From NCBI RefSeq assembly GCF_943192915.1, contig NZ_CALPCD010000006.1, positions 1 through 64,000 of the forward strand: a stretch of DNA of 64,000 nt, given 5' to 3'. The stretch comes from Anaerotardibacter muris (GTDB lineage Bacteria; Actinomycetota; Coriobacteriia; Coriobacteriales; Eggerthellaceae). Shown piece after piece: positions 29,005-38,329 of the stretch (position 1 is the first letter of the stretch; every line of letters begins with the position of its first letter). The notes below the pieces were generated by a model, which saw only the letters and a list, made by a program, of their open reading frames with translations, was not told the DNA's origin and ran no database searches. The position numbers and the translations under genes were made by a program.

Positions 29005-30120
29005 ATGCGCATCGTGCTATCAGGCGGTGGAACCGCAGGACATATCAATCCAGCGTTGGCATTAGCAGAAACGCTCCAGGCTCAAGGCCACGAAGTCTTC
29101 TATGCGGGTACGCCGCAGGGTGTGGAAGCTCGTTTGGTGAAAGAAGCGGGCTTACCGTTCCAAGCTTTCGAAGCACGCGGATTCGACCGCGCCAAACCGC
29201 TCACCTTACCAAAGGCGCTCAAGACCATCATGAAAAGCTCCAAGCAGGCCAAGGCGTGGTTCCAGGAGATCGAGCCCGATGTAGTGGTGGCTTTTGGCGG
29301 CTATGTTTGCATCCCAGTGAGCCGTGCCGCTGAAGCACTTGATATCCCGCTCGTTGTCCATGAACAGAATTCCATCATGGGCATGGCGAATAAGTATCTG
29401 TCAAAGGGAGCGGCTCGCGTGGCGCTCACGTATGAGGTGGCTGGTGATGCGGTCGCAGATAAAGCGAAGGTGACCGTGACGGGCAATCCTGTTCGGTCGT
29501 CGATCTTCAATTCCACCCGTGAAGAGGGTAGGGCCTATTTCGATATTCCTGAAGATGCGCTGATGCTGCTGGTGTTCGGCGGCAGTTTGGGTGCGCGCCA
29601 TCTGAATAGTGCCGTAGCAGCTCTCAAGGACAAGTTGTTGGCAGTAGATGGCCTCTACATCATGCATATCACTGGTCCTAAGGAGCTCGAGACTGTAGAG
29701 GCGCTGCTCGATCTGACCGAAGACGAGCGCGAGCGCTATCTGGTCATGGGCTATCAAGATCATATGGGCGAGGCTATGGCAGCTACCGATATGGTGGTCT
29801 CCCGCGCGGGTGCCACGTCGCTCGCCGAGATATCGGCCCGTCGCATCCCAGTGCTGCTCGTGCCGTTTCCTTATGCCACGGCTGACCATCAAACCACTAA
29901 CGCTAAAGAATATGTCGAACGGGGCGCTGCGTACATGATCGCGGATTCAGAAGTGGAATCCGCCGATTTCGAGCGTCAGGTGTTCGCGATGATCAACGAT
30001 CCCGCGGTGCGCGCATCCATGACCGAAGCCGCGGCGACCTTTGAGACCGAAGACGCTGCCGCGAAATTGGCCGATGTGGTCTTGGCGGCCGCCCAGTCGC
30101 GCACATCCGATACAATGTGA
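29005..30120 (+). CDS. murG: UDP-GlcNAc:lipid I GlcNAc transferase MurG
   Basis: This 371-residue GT-B enzyme converts lipid I to lipid II on the inner membrane face. GGGTAGH near the N-terminus (7-13), GGYVCIPV and the HEQNS acceptor-site segment, VFGGSLGA and the SRAGATSLAEI donor site are visible. A strong AGGAGG site precedes the ATG. Confidence 0.95.
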   Translation: MRIVLSGGGTAGHINPALALAETLQAQGHEVFYAGTPQGVEARLVKEAGLPFQAFEARGFDRAKPLTLPKALKTIMKSSKQAKAWFQEIEPDVVVAFGGYVCIPVSRAAEALDIPLVVHEQNSIMGMANKYLSKGAARVALTYEVAGDAVADKAKVTVTGNPVRSSIFNSTREEGRAYFDIPEDALMLLVFGGSLGARHLNSAVAALKDKLLAVDGLYIMHITGPKELETVEALLDLTEDERERYLVMGYQDHMGEAMAATDMVVSRAGATSLAEISARRIPVLLVPFPYATADHQTTNAKEYVERGAAYMIADSEVESADFERQVFAMINDPAVRASMTEAAATFETEDAAAKLADVVLAAAQSRTSDTM

Positions 30121-30140
30121 TGCGAACCAGGAGGCATTAC

Positions 30141-31562
30141 GTGGATCGTTTCGAGAACAAGAAGATTCATTTCATCGGCATCGGCGGTGTGGGCATGAGC
30201 GGTATCGCTCGGGTCGCTCATGAGCAGGGCCATAGTGTTTCTGGTTCCGACCTGCGTGAAAGCCGTTATACGCAACAGCTTCGCGATGCGGGCATCCAGG
30301 TGTTCATCGGTCAGCGTGCCGAGACCATCGCAGAAGTTCAGCCCGATATCGTCGTGGTATCCACGGCCATCATGGAGAACAACCCTGAACTGAAGGCTGC
30401 GCGTGAGGCGGATCTTGATATCTGGCATCGTGCCCAGATGCTCGCGGCGCTCGGTGTCGGTCATAAGACCTTGGCAGTGGCTGGTACCCACGGCAAGACC
30501 ACATCTTCTTCCATGCTCGCGTCCATCATCGATGCGATGGGCTTCGACCCTACGTTCTTGATCGGTGGCATCGTGCGTGCGTACAACTCCAACGCCCATT
30601 GCGGCGAAGGCGAATATTATGTGGTCGAAGCTGACGAGAGCGATCAATCCTTTATCCATCTTGATCCAGCTGCCGTGATGGTAACCAATGTGGAAGCCGA
30701 CCATCTCGATCACTACGAAGACCTGGATGAGATATACAAGCTCTTCGGCGATTTCATGTCGCTCGTCCCTGAAGAGGGCAGCTGCGTGGTCTGCGGCGAA
30801 GACGAAGCGCTCGTCAAGGTAGCGCGCGCAACGGGTCGTACGGTATATACCTACGGGTTCGGCGATCAGTTCGATACCGCCATCTCGAATTTCCATTCCG
30901 AAGGCATTTCGAGCGTGTTCGACGTGCGTTTTCCTGATGGCAAGCAATACGAATGTCGCATCAAGCAGAACCCTGGCCGTCATAATGTGCTGAACGCGGC
31001 GGGCGTGCTCACGCTCATGTGGACGCGTGGCTTCGATATGGCCAAAGCTACCGAAGCGCTCAGCCAGTTCGCGGGCGTGCGTCGTCGCTTCGACAAGGTG
31101 GGCGAAGCTTGCGGCATCACCATCGTGGACGATTATGCTCATCACCCCACCGAGATCGCAGCCACCATCGAGGCAGCGAAGACCCTCGACTTCAACAACG
31201 TGCATGTGTTGTTCCAGCCACACCGCTATTCACGTGTGAAGCTCTTCACCGAAGTGCTGCGCGATGATTTCGGCAAGGCATTCGATAGCGCCGATCGCGT
31301 TACCTTCATGGATGTTTATTCTGCAGGTGAAGCGCCTGTTCCTGGTGTGAGCGGCGCGACCTTCATGCAGGTGGTGCTCGATCATCCCGGGCACCCCGAA
31401 GACACCACCTATGTGCCTCATCGTATGAAGGTGGTTCCCACGCTCGCTTCTCAGCTAGAACCAGGTGATCTGATCATCACCATGGGCGCCGGCGATGTTA
31501 CCGCTATCGGTCCTGAGCTCTTGGCTGCGCTCAAGGAGCGCGAGCTGGAGGATCGTCCGTGA
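30141..31562 (+). CDS. murC: UDP-MurNAc:L-alanine ligase MurC
   Basis: This enzyme adds L-alanine to UDP-MurNAc. GTG 30141 is chosen because AGGAGG lies 5 bases upstream and the frame then opens directly into the Rossmann start; a GTG at 30117 overlapping murG has no such site. The resulting 473-residue protein has HFIGIGGVGMSG at about 10-21 and the ATP loop GTHGKTT at about 115-121, plus DDYAHHPTEI. The stop overlaps the murB start. Confidence 0.94.
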   Translation: MDRFENKKIHFIGIGGVGMSGIARVAHEQGHSVSGSDLRESRYTQQLRDAGIQVFIGQRAETIAEVQPDIVVVSTAIMENNPELKAAREADLDIWHRAQMLAALGVGHKTLAVAGTHGKTTSSSMLASIIDAMGFDPTFLIGGIVRAYNSNAHCGEGEYYVVEADESDQSFIHLDPAAVMVTNVEADHLDHYEDLDEIYKLFGDFMSLVPEEGSCVVCGEDEALVKVARATGRTVYTYGFGDQFDTAISNFHSEGISSVFDVRFPDGKQYECRIKQNPGRHNVLNAAGVLTLMWTRGFDMAKATEALSQFAGVRRRFDKVGEACGITIVDDYAHHPTEIAATIEAAKTLDFNNVHVLFQPHRYSRVKLFTEVLRDDFGKAFDSADRVTFMDVYSAGEAPVPGVSGATFMQVVLDHPGHPEDTTYVPHRMKVVPTLASQLEPGDLIITMGAGDVTAIGPELLAALKERELEDRP

Positions 31563-32500
31563 TGGCGCGCCATGCATCCGATCTGGAGCTTTTGCGCTTC
31601 GATGATGAATTCGACGGCGAGATCCGTCTTGACGAACCACTTTCCAAGCACACGACCTATCGCATCGGCGGACCCGCTAAGGCTTTCGTGCTGGTCAATT
31701 CCGTTGCAGCCTTGAATGCGGCCATGGCGGCATGCGCGGCTGATGAATGCCCTTGGGTGCTGGTGGGGAAGGGTTCGAACCTGCTCGTGTCCGATGCGGG
31801 CTTTCCTGGCGTGGCGCTCTCGCTCGCGGGGGAATTCCGCAATTGGAACTTCGATGAAGCCGACCATCGTGTGGTGGTGGGCGCTGGTACCATCCTCTCG
31901 CGTTTGGTCCAAGAGGTATTCCATCGAGGGTATAGCGGCATGGAGTTCGCGGTAGGCACGCCGGGTACGGTCGGTGGTGCGCTGCGCATGAATGCGGGCA
32001 CGAAGGACGACTGGATCGGTTCACGCGTCGTCTCGGTGACCACCTTCGCGCCAGGTACGGGCCTGAAGCGCTACGCGGGAAGCGATATCGAGTGGGTGTA
32101 TCGTTCTACGTCGTTTCCCGACGATGAGATAATCGTGGAATGCGAATTGCAGCTCGAACCTGCGGTTTCGGGTAGCATCCATGACCGCATGAAGGCCCTG
32201 CTCGATAAGCGCAAGGCATCGCAGCCGCTCGAGTACCCTTCTTGTGGTAGCGTGTTCAAGAATCCGGAAGGCCATTCAGCAGGCCAGCTCATCGACAGTG
32301 TGGGGCTTAAGGGGAGTCTGTGTGGAGGCGCCCAAATTTCGGAAAAACATGCTAATTTTATCGTGAACAAAAACAACGCTTCTGCTTCTGACGTGCGCAC
32401 TCTTATCGAACGTGCGCAAGAAAAGGTGAAAGAACACTATGGCATCGAACTTCAACCGGAGGTCAAATTCCTTGGGTTCGAAGAGGACCTCAAGATCTAA
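31559..32500 (+). CDS. murB: UDP-N-acetylenolpyruvoylglucosamine reductase MurB
   Basis: This 313-residue FAD enzyme reduces UDP-GlcNAc-enolpyruvate to UDP-MurNAc. The FAD-binding LVGKGSNLLVSD and the catalytic-serine block PSCGSVFKNP are visible. GGAGG at 31547-31551 can serve either GTG 31559 or the adjacent ATG 31562, so the start is uncertain by one codon. The gene overlaps murC by four bases at the start and ftsQ by 62 bases at its end. Confidence 0.93.
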   Translation: MMARHASDLELLRFDDEFDGEIRLDEPLSKHTTYRIGGPAKAFVLVNSVAALNAAMAACAADECPWVLVGKGSNLLVSDAGFPGVALSLAGEFRNWNFDEADHRVVVGAGTILSRLVQEVFHRGYSGMEFAVGTPGTVGGALRMNAGTKDDWIGSRVVSVTTFAPGTGLKRYAGSDIEWVYRSTSFPDDEIIVECELQLEPAVSGSIHDRMKALLDKRKASQPLEYPSCGSVFKNPEGHSAGQLIDSVGLKGSLCGGAQISEKHANFIVNKNNASASDVRTLIERAQEKVKEHYGIELQPEVKFLGFEEDLKI

Positions 32501-33746
32501 AGGCGAACAAGCGCTGCCGTCTTCGGTCAAGGGTCGTCCGAGCAAGAACCGCTCGGTGCGTATGTCGCAGGCAGGCCATGGTCAGAAGCGAGCGCAGCGC
32601 AAGGTCTCCCACAGTGCTTATCGCGATATCAATGTGCGGGCTACTGGCTCAAGCGTTGGTCCTGGGACGGGCGCGGCCTCAGGCATAGGGTCAGGCATAG
32701 GGCCGGGGGACAGTTCCCGTTCGCGTTCGAAGGCTCCTTCGGCCACCAGACGTACTTCGGGCTATGGATCGAGCCTACCCAATATCGATGGCGGCTACTT
32801 GGCGGGAAGCCAGGGATATGGTTCAGGCTCAGGCTATGGATCGGGCTCTGGATCAGGTTCAGCCGTCAGTCGCGGTGGTGCGCGTCGTGCGGCTCAGAAC
32901 GAACCGCTTCGTTCTGTCAGCGTCTCCCAGGTGCGCAGCAATCAGCGCCGAGCACAGCAGCAGAAGCCGAAGAAGTCACGAAAAGGGCTCATCATCGGCA
33001 TCATCGCGGTTGTGTTGGTGCTGCTCATCGCAGCAGCGGCTTTCATCATGACACGCACCGACATGTTCCCGGTCACCAAGATCACCGTTTCGGGCGTTCG
33101 CCATCTTACTCAGCAGGAGACCGCGCAGCTCGCGGCAGTACCTGAAGGTACGACGCTCATCAATGTCGATGCGGCAGGTATCGAATCGCGTTTGGAATCG
33201 AGCCCATGGATCTTGGATGCGGTGATCGAGCGCCGCTTCCCTGATACGTTGAATCTGAGCATCACCGAACGAGAGATCGTCGCGGTGGTCGATGTGGTCA
33301 TCGACGACAATGACAACAAGCAAACCTGGGCTTTAGCTTCGGATGGCACGTGGCTGATGGAGATCCCTGATCGCAATAGCGCCGAAGGTCAGACGCTCGC
33401 GCCTCAGGTCTATGAGGATGTTGATGCGGCCCTGCATATCCAAAGCGTGCCGTATGGTTCGGTGCCAGAAGCAGGCACCCAGTGCAACAATCCTAATATC
33501 ACCAATGCCTTGGCCATCATCGATGGCATGTCCACCGAACTTGCCGATCAGGTGAAATCCGTATCAGCAGCAAGCTCGGATTCTACGGTGCTCACCCTGA
33601 AGAACGGCATTGAGATCGCATTCGGCGATTCTTCGGACATCCGCGACAAAGAGCGCGTATGCCTGGAGCTCATGGAGCAATATCCCAACAAGATCGCCTA
33701 CATCAATGTGCGCGTGGTGAACAAGCCTATCTGGCGTGCTATCTGA
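32439..33746 (+). CDS. ftsQ: Cell division protein FtsQ/DivIB with long Gly/Ser-rich N-terminus
   Basis: This 435-residue protein has an unusually long, basic and Gly/Ser-rich cytoplasmic tail (about 1-180) containing SGYGSG-type repeats. A membrane helix at about 185-206 and a POTRA domain follow (FPVTKITVSGVRHLTQ...), then the FtsQ domain. It links the early and late division proteins. If the ATG at 32439 is right, it overlaps murB by 62 bases; the alternative ATG at 32562 would avoid the overlap but lacks a ribosome-binding site. Confidence 0.86.
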   Translation: MASNFNRRSNSLGSKRTSRSKGEQALPSSVKGRPSKNRSVRMSQAGHGQKRAQRKVSHSAYRDINVRATGSSVGPGTGAASGIGSGIGPGDSSRSRSKAPSATRRTSGYGSSLPNIDGGYLAGSQGYGSGSGYGSGSGSGSAVSRGGARRAAQNEPLRSVSVSQVRSNQRRAQQQKPKKSRKGLIIGIIAVVLVLLIAAAAFIMTRTDMFPVTKITVSGVRHLTQQETAQLAAVPEGTTLINVDAAGIESRLESSPWILDAVIERRFPDTLNLSITEREIVAVVDVVIDDNDNKQTWALASDGTWLMEIPDRNSAEGQTLAPQVYEDVDAALHIQSVPYGSVPEAGTQCNNPNITNALAIIDGMSTELADQVKSVSAASSDSTVLTLKNGIEIAFGDSSDIRDKERVCLELMEQYPNKIAYINVRVVNKPIWRAI

Positions 33747-33828
33747 TAGCGGATCGCCCCGTTCCCTTCTTCGCTAAGGCTTCGGACAATAAGGCGTGCA
33801 TTTTAGCGATATTCTGCCTGTTTTCGTT

Positions 33829-33856
33829 TTGCAAACATAGGGCACTTGTGTAAAAT
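33829..33856 (+). promoter_or_regulatory. Candidate internal promoter for ftsZ
   Basis: TTGCAA at 33829-33834 and TAAAAT at 33851-33856 with a 16-base spacer lie in the 186-base gap between ftsQ and ftsZ. A dedicated ftsZ promoter is common, since FtsZ is needed in larger amounts than its neighbours. Confidence 0.5.
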
Positions 33857-33932
33857 TAACCAAAGTGTCCTTGCGGCCCTTCATCTTGGCGTGCGGACAC
33901 CATCTCATTGAATTATTGAAAGCGGGCACGAT

Positions 33933-35075
33933 ATGCAACAAATTCTAGGCGCTGATAATCTTGCTGTTATCAAGGTCGTGGGTGTTGGCGGCGGCGGCAC
34001 GAATGCTGTGAACCGTATGGTCGAAGCAGGCGTTCGCGGTGTCGAATTCATCGCAGTGAACACCGACCGTCAGGCGCTGCTCCTCTCGGATGCCGACAAG
34101 ACCATCCATATCGGTGAAGAGCTCACGCGCGGTTTGGGCGCAGGCGCTAACCCTGAGATCGGTTGCCAGGCAGCAGAGGAATCACGTGCTGAGATCCGCG
34201 AAGCGCTCGCAGATGCCGACATGGTCTTCGTCACGGCTGGCGAAGGTGGCGGCACGGGTACGGGCGCTGCTCCTGTTGTTGCAGAGATCGCACGTGAAGA
34301 GATCGGCGCGCTCACCGTTGGTATCGTTACCAAGCCTTTCAGCTTCGAAGGCCGTCTTCGTCGCAATCAGGCTGAACAGGGCATCGACTTCTTGTCCATG
34401 AAGGTCGACACGCTCATCGTCATCCCGAACGATCGCCTGCTCGAGATCGTTGACAAGAAGACCAGCATGCTCGATGCATTCCGCATCGCAGACGACACGC
34501 TTCGTCAGGGCATCCAAGGTGTTACCGACCTCATCACCATCCCAGGCCTGATCAACCTTGACTTCGCAGACATTCGCACGGTCATGAAGGACGCGGGTAC
34601 TGCCATGATGGGCATCGGTATCGCTTCGGGTGAATCCCGCGCGCTCGATGCTGCTCAGCAGGCCATTAACTCCAATCTGCTCGAAACTTCCATCGCGGGT
34701 GCTTCGCGTATCCTGTTCTCCATCGCTGGCGGTCCGAGCCTTGCGCTCTCCGAAGTGGACGAGGCTGCTCGTGTGGTCGAAGCGGTGGCAGATGAGAACG
34801 CCAATATCATCTATGGCCAGATCGTCGATCCCGAGATGCAGGAAGAAGTGCGCATCACGGTCATCGCAACGGGCTTCAAGGCGAATTCCGCTCAGTCGGC
34901 CATGGATTTCTCTCGTAAGGACAGCGTGTTCTCCGCAACTGCTGCTCAGCGTCGCAATGCGCAGCCTGAACCTGCTCAGCAGCAGCCTGCACAGAGCACC
35001 TATCAGACGCTCTATTCCAGCGAGCCGCGCTTCGCTGATGAAGACTACATCCCTGACTTCCTGAAGCGTCAGTAA
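33933..35075 (+). CDS. ftsZ: Cell division protein FtsZ
   Basis: This 380-residue tubulin-like GTPase forms the division ring. [11 protein letters not shown] is near 19-29, and the tubulin signature GGGTGTG is at 105-111. The C-terminal linker (about 315-365) is Gln/Pro-rich, and the protein ends in a conserved peptide ([12 protein letters not shown]) of the kind that binds SepF and FtsA-type partners. No ftsA is seen in the cluster, so SepF, encoded nearby, is the likely membrane tether. Confidence 0.97.
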   Translation: MQQILGADNLAVIKVVGVGGGGTNAVNRMVEAGVRGVEFIAVNTDRQALLLSDADKTIHIGEELTRGLGAGANPEIGCQAAEESRAEIREALADADMVFVTAGEGGGTGTGAAPVVAEIAREEIGALTVGIVTKPFSFEGRLRRNQAEQGIDFLSMKVDTLIVIPNDRLLEIVDKKTSMLDAFRIADDTLRQGIQGVTDLITIPGLINLDFADIRTVMKDAGTAMMGIGIASGESRALDAAQQAINSNLLETSIAGASRILFSIAGGPSLALSEVDEAARVVEAVADENANIIYGQIVDPEMQEEVRITVIATGFKANSAQSAMDFSRKDSVFSATAAQRRNAQPEPAQQQPAQSTYQTLYSSEPRFADEDYIPDFLKRQ

Positions 35076-35128
35076 ACTTGGGCGTGCCCGCGCCGTTTGG
35101 CGTGCAGCACGCATGAAAGGTATGCCTT

Positions 35129-35989
35129 ATGACGGCCCTCATTTTGCCCCGACCCGTGCTGAATGAGGGTCGTTTTGCATCTATCCCTGTGTTCACCGAT
35201 GATCGCCTGTTCGAACAGACGGGCGTGCGCATCGCGTTCACCACGCGTGAAGGCGGCGTGAGCACGGGTGCGTATGATTCGCTCAATCTTGGCTCGCATG
35301 TGGATGATGACTTATCGCTGGTGGAGCAGAATCGTGTACTCCTGATAGAGGCACTTGCTCCAGAACTAGCAGGGGAGAGTCGTGGTCTGGATGAGGTGCT
35401 CGTAGCACCCAAGCAGGTGCATGGCGATCAAGCGCTCACGGTGGAGACCGCCGCTGATGTCGATGGTGTTCAGGCGGAAGCCGCTCAAGGCGCTGATGCC
35501 ATCATCGTGGCCGAGAAGGGCATCGGTGCGCTGCTCTGCTTTGCTGATTGCGTGCCGGTCATCGCAGTATTGCCCACAGGTCGTTTTGCGGTGATCCATG
35601 CGGGTTGGCGGGGCGTGGAGAATCAGATCACAGCCAAAACGTTGAGCTTGATGGCAGACCAGGAGACCCATGTTTCTGGTGTGCCTGCGTCTGACTTGAT
35701 CGCAGGCACGAATATCTATATCGGCTCTTACATCCATCGCGAATGCTTCGAGACCAGCCCTGATGTCCATGATCAGTTCACCGGCAAGTTCGGCGAGAGC
35801 TGCAGCTTTGATGAATCTCATATCGATCTTGGGATGGCGCTACGCACGCAACTCATGCGCGTGGGCGTTGATCCTGATCGTATTGCCGATCTGGATGTAT
35901 GCACGGTCTGCAATAACGACCGCTTCTTCTCTTTCCGCGCGCAAGATGGCATCGCTGGTCGCCACGGCGCATTTGCCATCCGCCTCTAA
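35129..35989 (+). CDS. pgeF: Peptidoglycan editing factor PgeF (multicopper polyphenol oxidase fold)
   Basis: This 286-residue YfiH/PgeF family protein is known to remove wrongly incorporated L-Ser-containing precursors from peptidoglycan synthesis. Family signatures FTTREGGVS, CFADCVPV and HAGWRG are visible, and these carry the metal-binding Cys/His residues. AAAGGT precedes the ATG. The place after ftsZ is common in Gram-positive bacteria. Confidence 0.9.
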   Translation: MTALILPRPVLNEGRFASIPVFTDDRLFEQTGVRIAFTTREGGVSTGAYDSLNLGSHVDDDLSLVEQNRVLLIEALAPELAGESRGLDEVLVAPKQVHGDQALTVETAADVDGVQAEAAQGADAIIVAEKGIGALLCFADCVPVIAVLPTGRFAVIHAGWRGVENQITAKTLSLMADQETHVSGVPASDLIAGTNIYIGSYIHRECFETSPDVHDQFTGKFGESCSFDESHIDLGMALRTQLMRVGVDPDRIADLDVCTVCNNDRFFSFRAQDGIAGRHGAFAIRL

Positions 35990-35991
35990 TT

Positions 35992-36280
35992 GGGGACGGG
36001 TTCATTTCTGTCCCGGACAGCTTGGGGACAGGTTCAAATCGAAAAATCTCCCGGGGCGCTGCGGCTGCAAGGTAATCGTGCATAACTTACCCGTTTCGCT
36101 GTTCGCCTTCGGCTCATGCGCTGCACTGCCTCATGCATTATTACGTGAATTCAGCTTTGCTGAATTCTGTTTTGGAAATCAGTGTTCAGAGTAAGTTCTG
36201 CGCGCTCACCTTACATCCACAGCACCGTGCAAGATCGAACCTGTCCCCATTTTGTCCCGGACATAAATGAACCCGTCCCC
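35992..36280. repeat. MITE-like element containing dispersed repeat copy C
   Basis: A 44-base left end (35992-36035, starting GGGGACGGGTTCATTT) and a 44-base right end (36237-36280, ending AAATGAACCCGTCCCC) are nearly perfect inverted repeats with only a few mismatches. Between them (about 36043-36230) lies a copy of the same repeat seen at 5201 and 10687, with ends GGGGCGCTGCGG and CCACAGCACCGTG. No coding sequence is present. It separates pgeF from yggS inside an otherwise compact cluster. Confidence 0.75.
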
Positions 36281-36330
36281 GATGGTATAGTGGAGAGATG
36301 CAAGTCAATAAGGCTCGAGGAGGGCTGGTC

Positions 36331-37023
36331 ATGTCTACCAAGACGCGGTATATGAACGTTCGCAAGCAAGTGGATGAAGCCTGCGAGCAGGCGGGTCGCA
36401 GCCCGCAGGATGTGCTGCTCCTGGCGGTGTCGAAGACGGTCGACTGTGATGAAGTGGCGCTTGCCATCGAAGGCGGCGCAACGGCATTCGGCGAGAACCG
36501 TCCCGATGAATTGCTGCGCAAGCAGGCGGCTTTCCCTGACAAGAGCTGGCACTTCATCGGTAACATTCAATCGCGCCGCATCCCTGATATCGTTTCTGCG
36601 GCTGATCTTATCCATTCGGTCAGCAAGGCTGAACACCTGCCCAAGATCGATAAGGCTGCAGCGAAGCTTGGTAAGATCCAACCCGTGCTCATCGAAGTGA
36701 ACGTATCGGGCGAAGAGTCGAAGAGCGGGCTTCGCCCCGAAGAAGTCCTTGAGGTCATCAAGGATGCGGCTGGGCTTGGATCGGTACGTATCCAGGGCCT
36801 TATGACCATGGCACCCCGAGCCGACCAAGAAGCTATCGAGCGATCATTCGGCGGTCTTGCAAAGCTGCGCGATAGCCTGCAAGAGCAGCTTGATGAAGAG
36901 GACATTGATGTCACGTTGTCTGATATTTCTATGGGCATGACCGAAGACTGGCCACAGGCCATAGAACTTGGCACTACTATGGTAAGGGTCGGGCGAGCGA
37001 TCTTCGATAGTTCGTTCGAATAG
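36331..37023 (+). CDS. PLP homeostasis protein YggS/YlmE
   Basis: This 230-residue pyridoxal-phosphate-binding TIM-barrel protein belongs to the YggS/PLPBP family, which buffers PLP and affects amino-acid pools. The PLP lysine is Lys35 in LLAVSKT, and family blocks FGENRPDEL, HFIGNIQSR and ISMGMTEDW are visible. ATG 36331 is chosen because GAGGAGG lies upstream; an earlier ATG at 36298 lacks a site. It is followed by sepF, as in many Gram-positive clusters. Confidence 0.92.
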   Translation: MSTKTRYMNVRKQVDEACEQAGRSPQDVLLLAVSKTVDCDEVALAIEGGATAFGENRPDELLRKQAAFPDKSWHFIGNIQSRRIPDIVSAADLIHSVSKAEHLPKIDKAAAKLGKIQPVLIEVNVSGEESKSGLRPEEVLEVIKDAAGLGSVRIQGLMTMAPRADQEAIERSFGGLAKLRDSLQEQLDEEDIDVTLSDISMGMTEDWPQAIELGTTMVRVGRAIFDSSFE

Positions 37024-37078
37024 CCTCTGCACGCTTGCGGCATCGAGGCGACGTTGAGAATACAAGAGGAAAGGCGTT

Positions 37079-37996
37079 ATGGATTTTTCCAACCCTTCAA
37101 GATCCGCAGGGAATCTCGTCGAGAGCTTGAAAGATAAGTTGAATTTCGGATCGCGCAAAGCGGCACAGGAAGAAGAGCTCGAATTCGACGATTATGCATA
37201 TGAAGATGAATTCGAAGATTACGGCGAATACGGCTTCGATGAATCGTACGCAACAGGTGCGGGTGCTTATGGCGATACCTATTCCGAAAGCTATACCACG
37301 CGTGAATCCTATCGACCGCCGCGCCTTGTTTCGCTCGGTGATGTTCAGAATACCACTTCAGCCTATGGCGTCATGGCGCCCTATGATCCTGCTGAGAAAG
37401 TAGTGCCTACCAATTCTTCGGTGCCAGGCTATCTCTCTCATTCGGCAGATACGCGGTTCTCTTCGCGTGCAACGAGCCGCATGGCAGAGCCGGCAACTGC
37501 TACTGGTGAAGAGGTCGGCTCCACTTCTGCAAGCGGTTTGGGCGCAGGCTACGACCGCCCGAACACGCGCTATAACGATTTCGTATCTCCTTATCAGCGT
37601 CAGAACGTGGAGAAGACTCAGGTCATGCCTTCAACGGGCTCTGCAGGCCTCGATGGGCTCTTCACCTCAACGGATGCTGCCGCGCAAGCCGCTGTGCCCG
37701 ATCGCGGTCAGAGCATCGGCGGCCGATTCTCGCGCAAGGTCGAGATCTTCGAACCGAAGGATTTCGAACAGGCGGTCGATATCGTTGCCATGCTCAAAGA
37801 AGGAAGCGTAGTGGTGCTGAATCTGAAGTACGTCAACGCTGGTCTTTCCAAGCGTGTGCTCGACTTCGCATTTGGCGTGGTTGCTGCGCTCGATGCCCAG
37901 ATCAATTATGAAGCACCTCAGGTGTTCTCCATCACACAGTCGGATAAGCTCACCTTGGTCGAGCGCGATCAGCTGCGTTTGAAGCGTATCCTCTGA
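37079..37996 (+). CDS. sepF: Cell division protein SepF
   Basis: This 305-residue protein has its conserved SepF domain at the C-terminus (about 215-300: VEIFEPKDFEQAVDIVAMLKEG...), which polymerises and binds the FtsZ tail. The N-terminal 10-15 residues may form the membrane-binding amphipathic helix. The region between is an unusually long acidic, Tyr- and Ser-rich linker, making the protein about twice the size of typical SepF. GAGGAAAGG precedes the ATG. Confidence 0.9.
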   Translation: MDFSNPSRSAGNLVESLKDKLNFGSRKAAQEEELEFDDYAYEDEFEDYGEYGFDESYATGAGAYGDTYSESYTTRESYRPPRLVSLGDVQNTTSAYGVMAPYDPAEKVVPTNSSVPGYLSHSADTRFSSRATSRMAEPATATGEEVGSTSASGLGAGYDRPNTRYNDFVSPYQRQNVEKTQVMPSTGSAGLDGLFTSTDAAAQAAVPDRGQSIGGRFSRKVEIFEPKDFEQAVDIVAMLKEGSVVVLNLKYVNAGLSKRVLDFAFGVVAALDAQINYEAPQVFSITQSDKLTLVERDQLRLKRIL

Positions 37997-38031
37997 TCCT
38001 CCGAACGGATGCTCTCAGAAAGGAATCTATC

Positions 38032-38286
38032 GTGAGCTGGCAAAGTATCATCGTTTCGCTTTCCGATGCCTACAGTCTGGTCATCGTCATCTACGTGCTG
38101 CTGTCATGGTTTCCTATGGGCGGCATCATCCAGCAGGTTCGCGATGCGCTCGGCGTTATCTGCGAGCCGTACCTGAAGCTGTTCAAGCGCATCATTCCTC
38201 CTATTGGTGGCATGGTTGACATCACCCCGATAATTGCGCTACTTGTTCTCCAATTCGGCGTGCGGTTTATAGTATCATTGTTCTAA
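38032..38286 (+). CDS. YggT family membrane protein
   Basis: This 84-residue protein has two membrane helices separated by a loop, with the family-typical YVLLSWFPMGG and CEPYLKLFKRIIPPIGGMVDITPIIALL stretches (the latter read in two parts). It starts at GTG with AAAGGA upstream. Its role is unclear; the family is regularly encoded between sepF and divIVA and is thought to assist division or membrane organisation. Confidence 0.88.
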   Translation: MSWQSIIVSLSDAYSLVIVIYVLLSWFPMGGIIQQVRDALGVICEPYLKLFKRIIPPIGGMVDITPIIALLVLQFGVRFIVSLF

Positions 38287-38329
38287 ATTGTTCTAAGCTC
38301 GCAACATTCACCAGGCTAGAGAGGTTGTT

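Noticed and set aside
36286..36291. TATAGT as -10 of a yggS promoter
   Set aside because: No -35 at a suitable distance; the match may come from the repeat end by chance.
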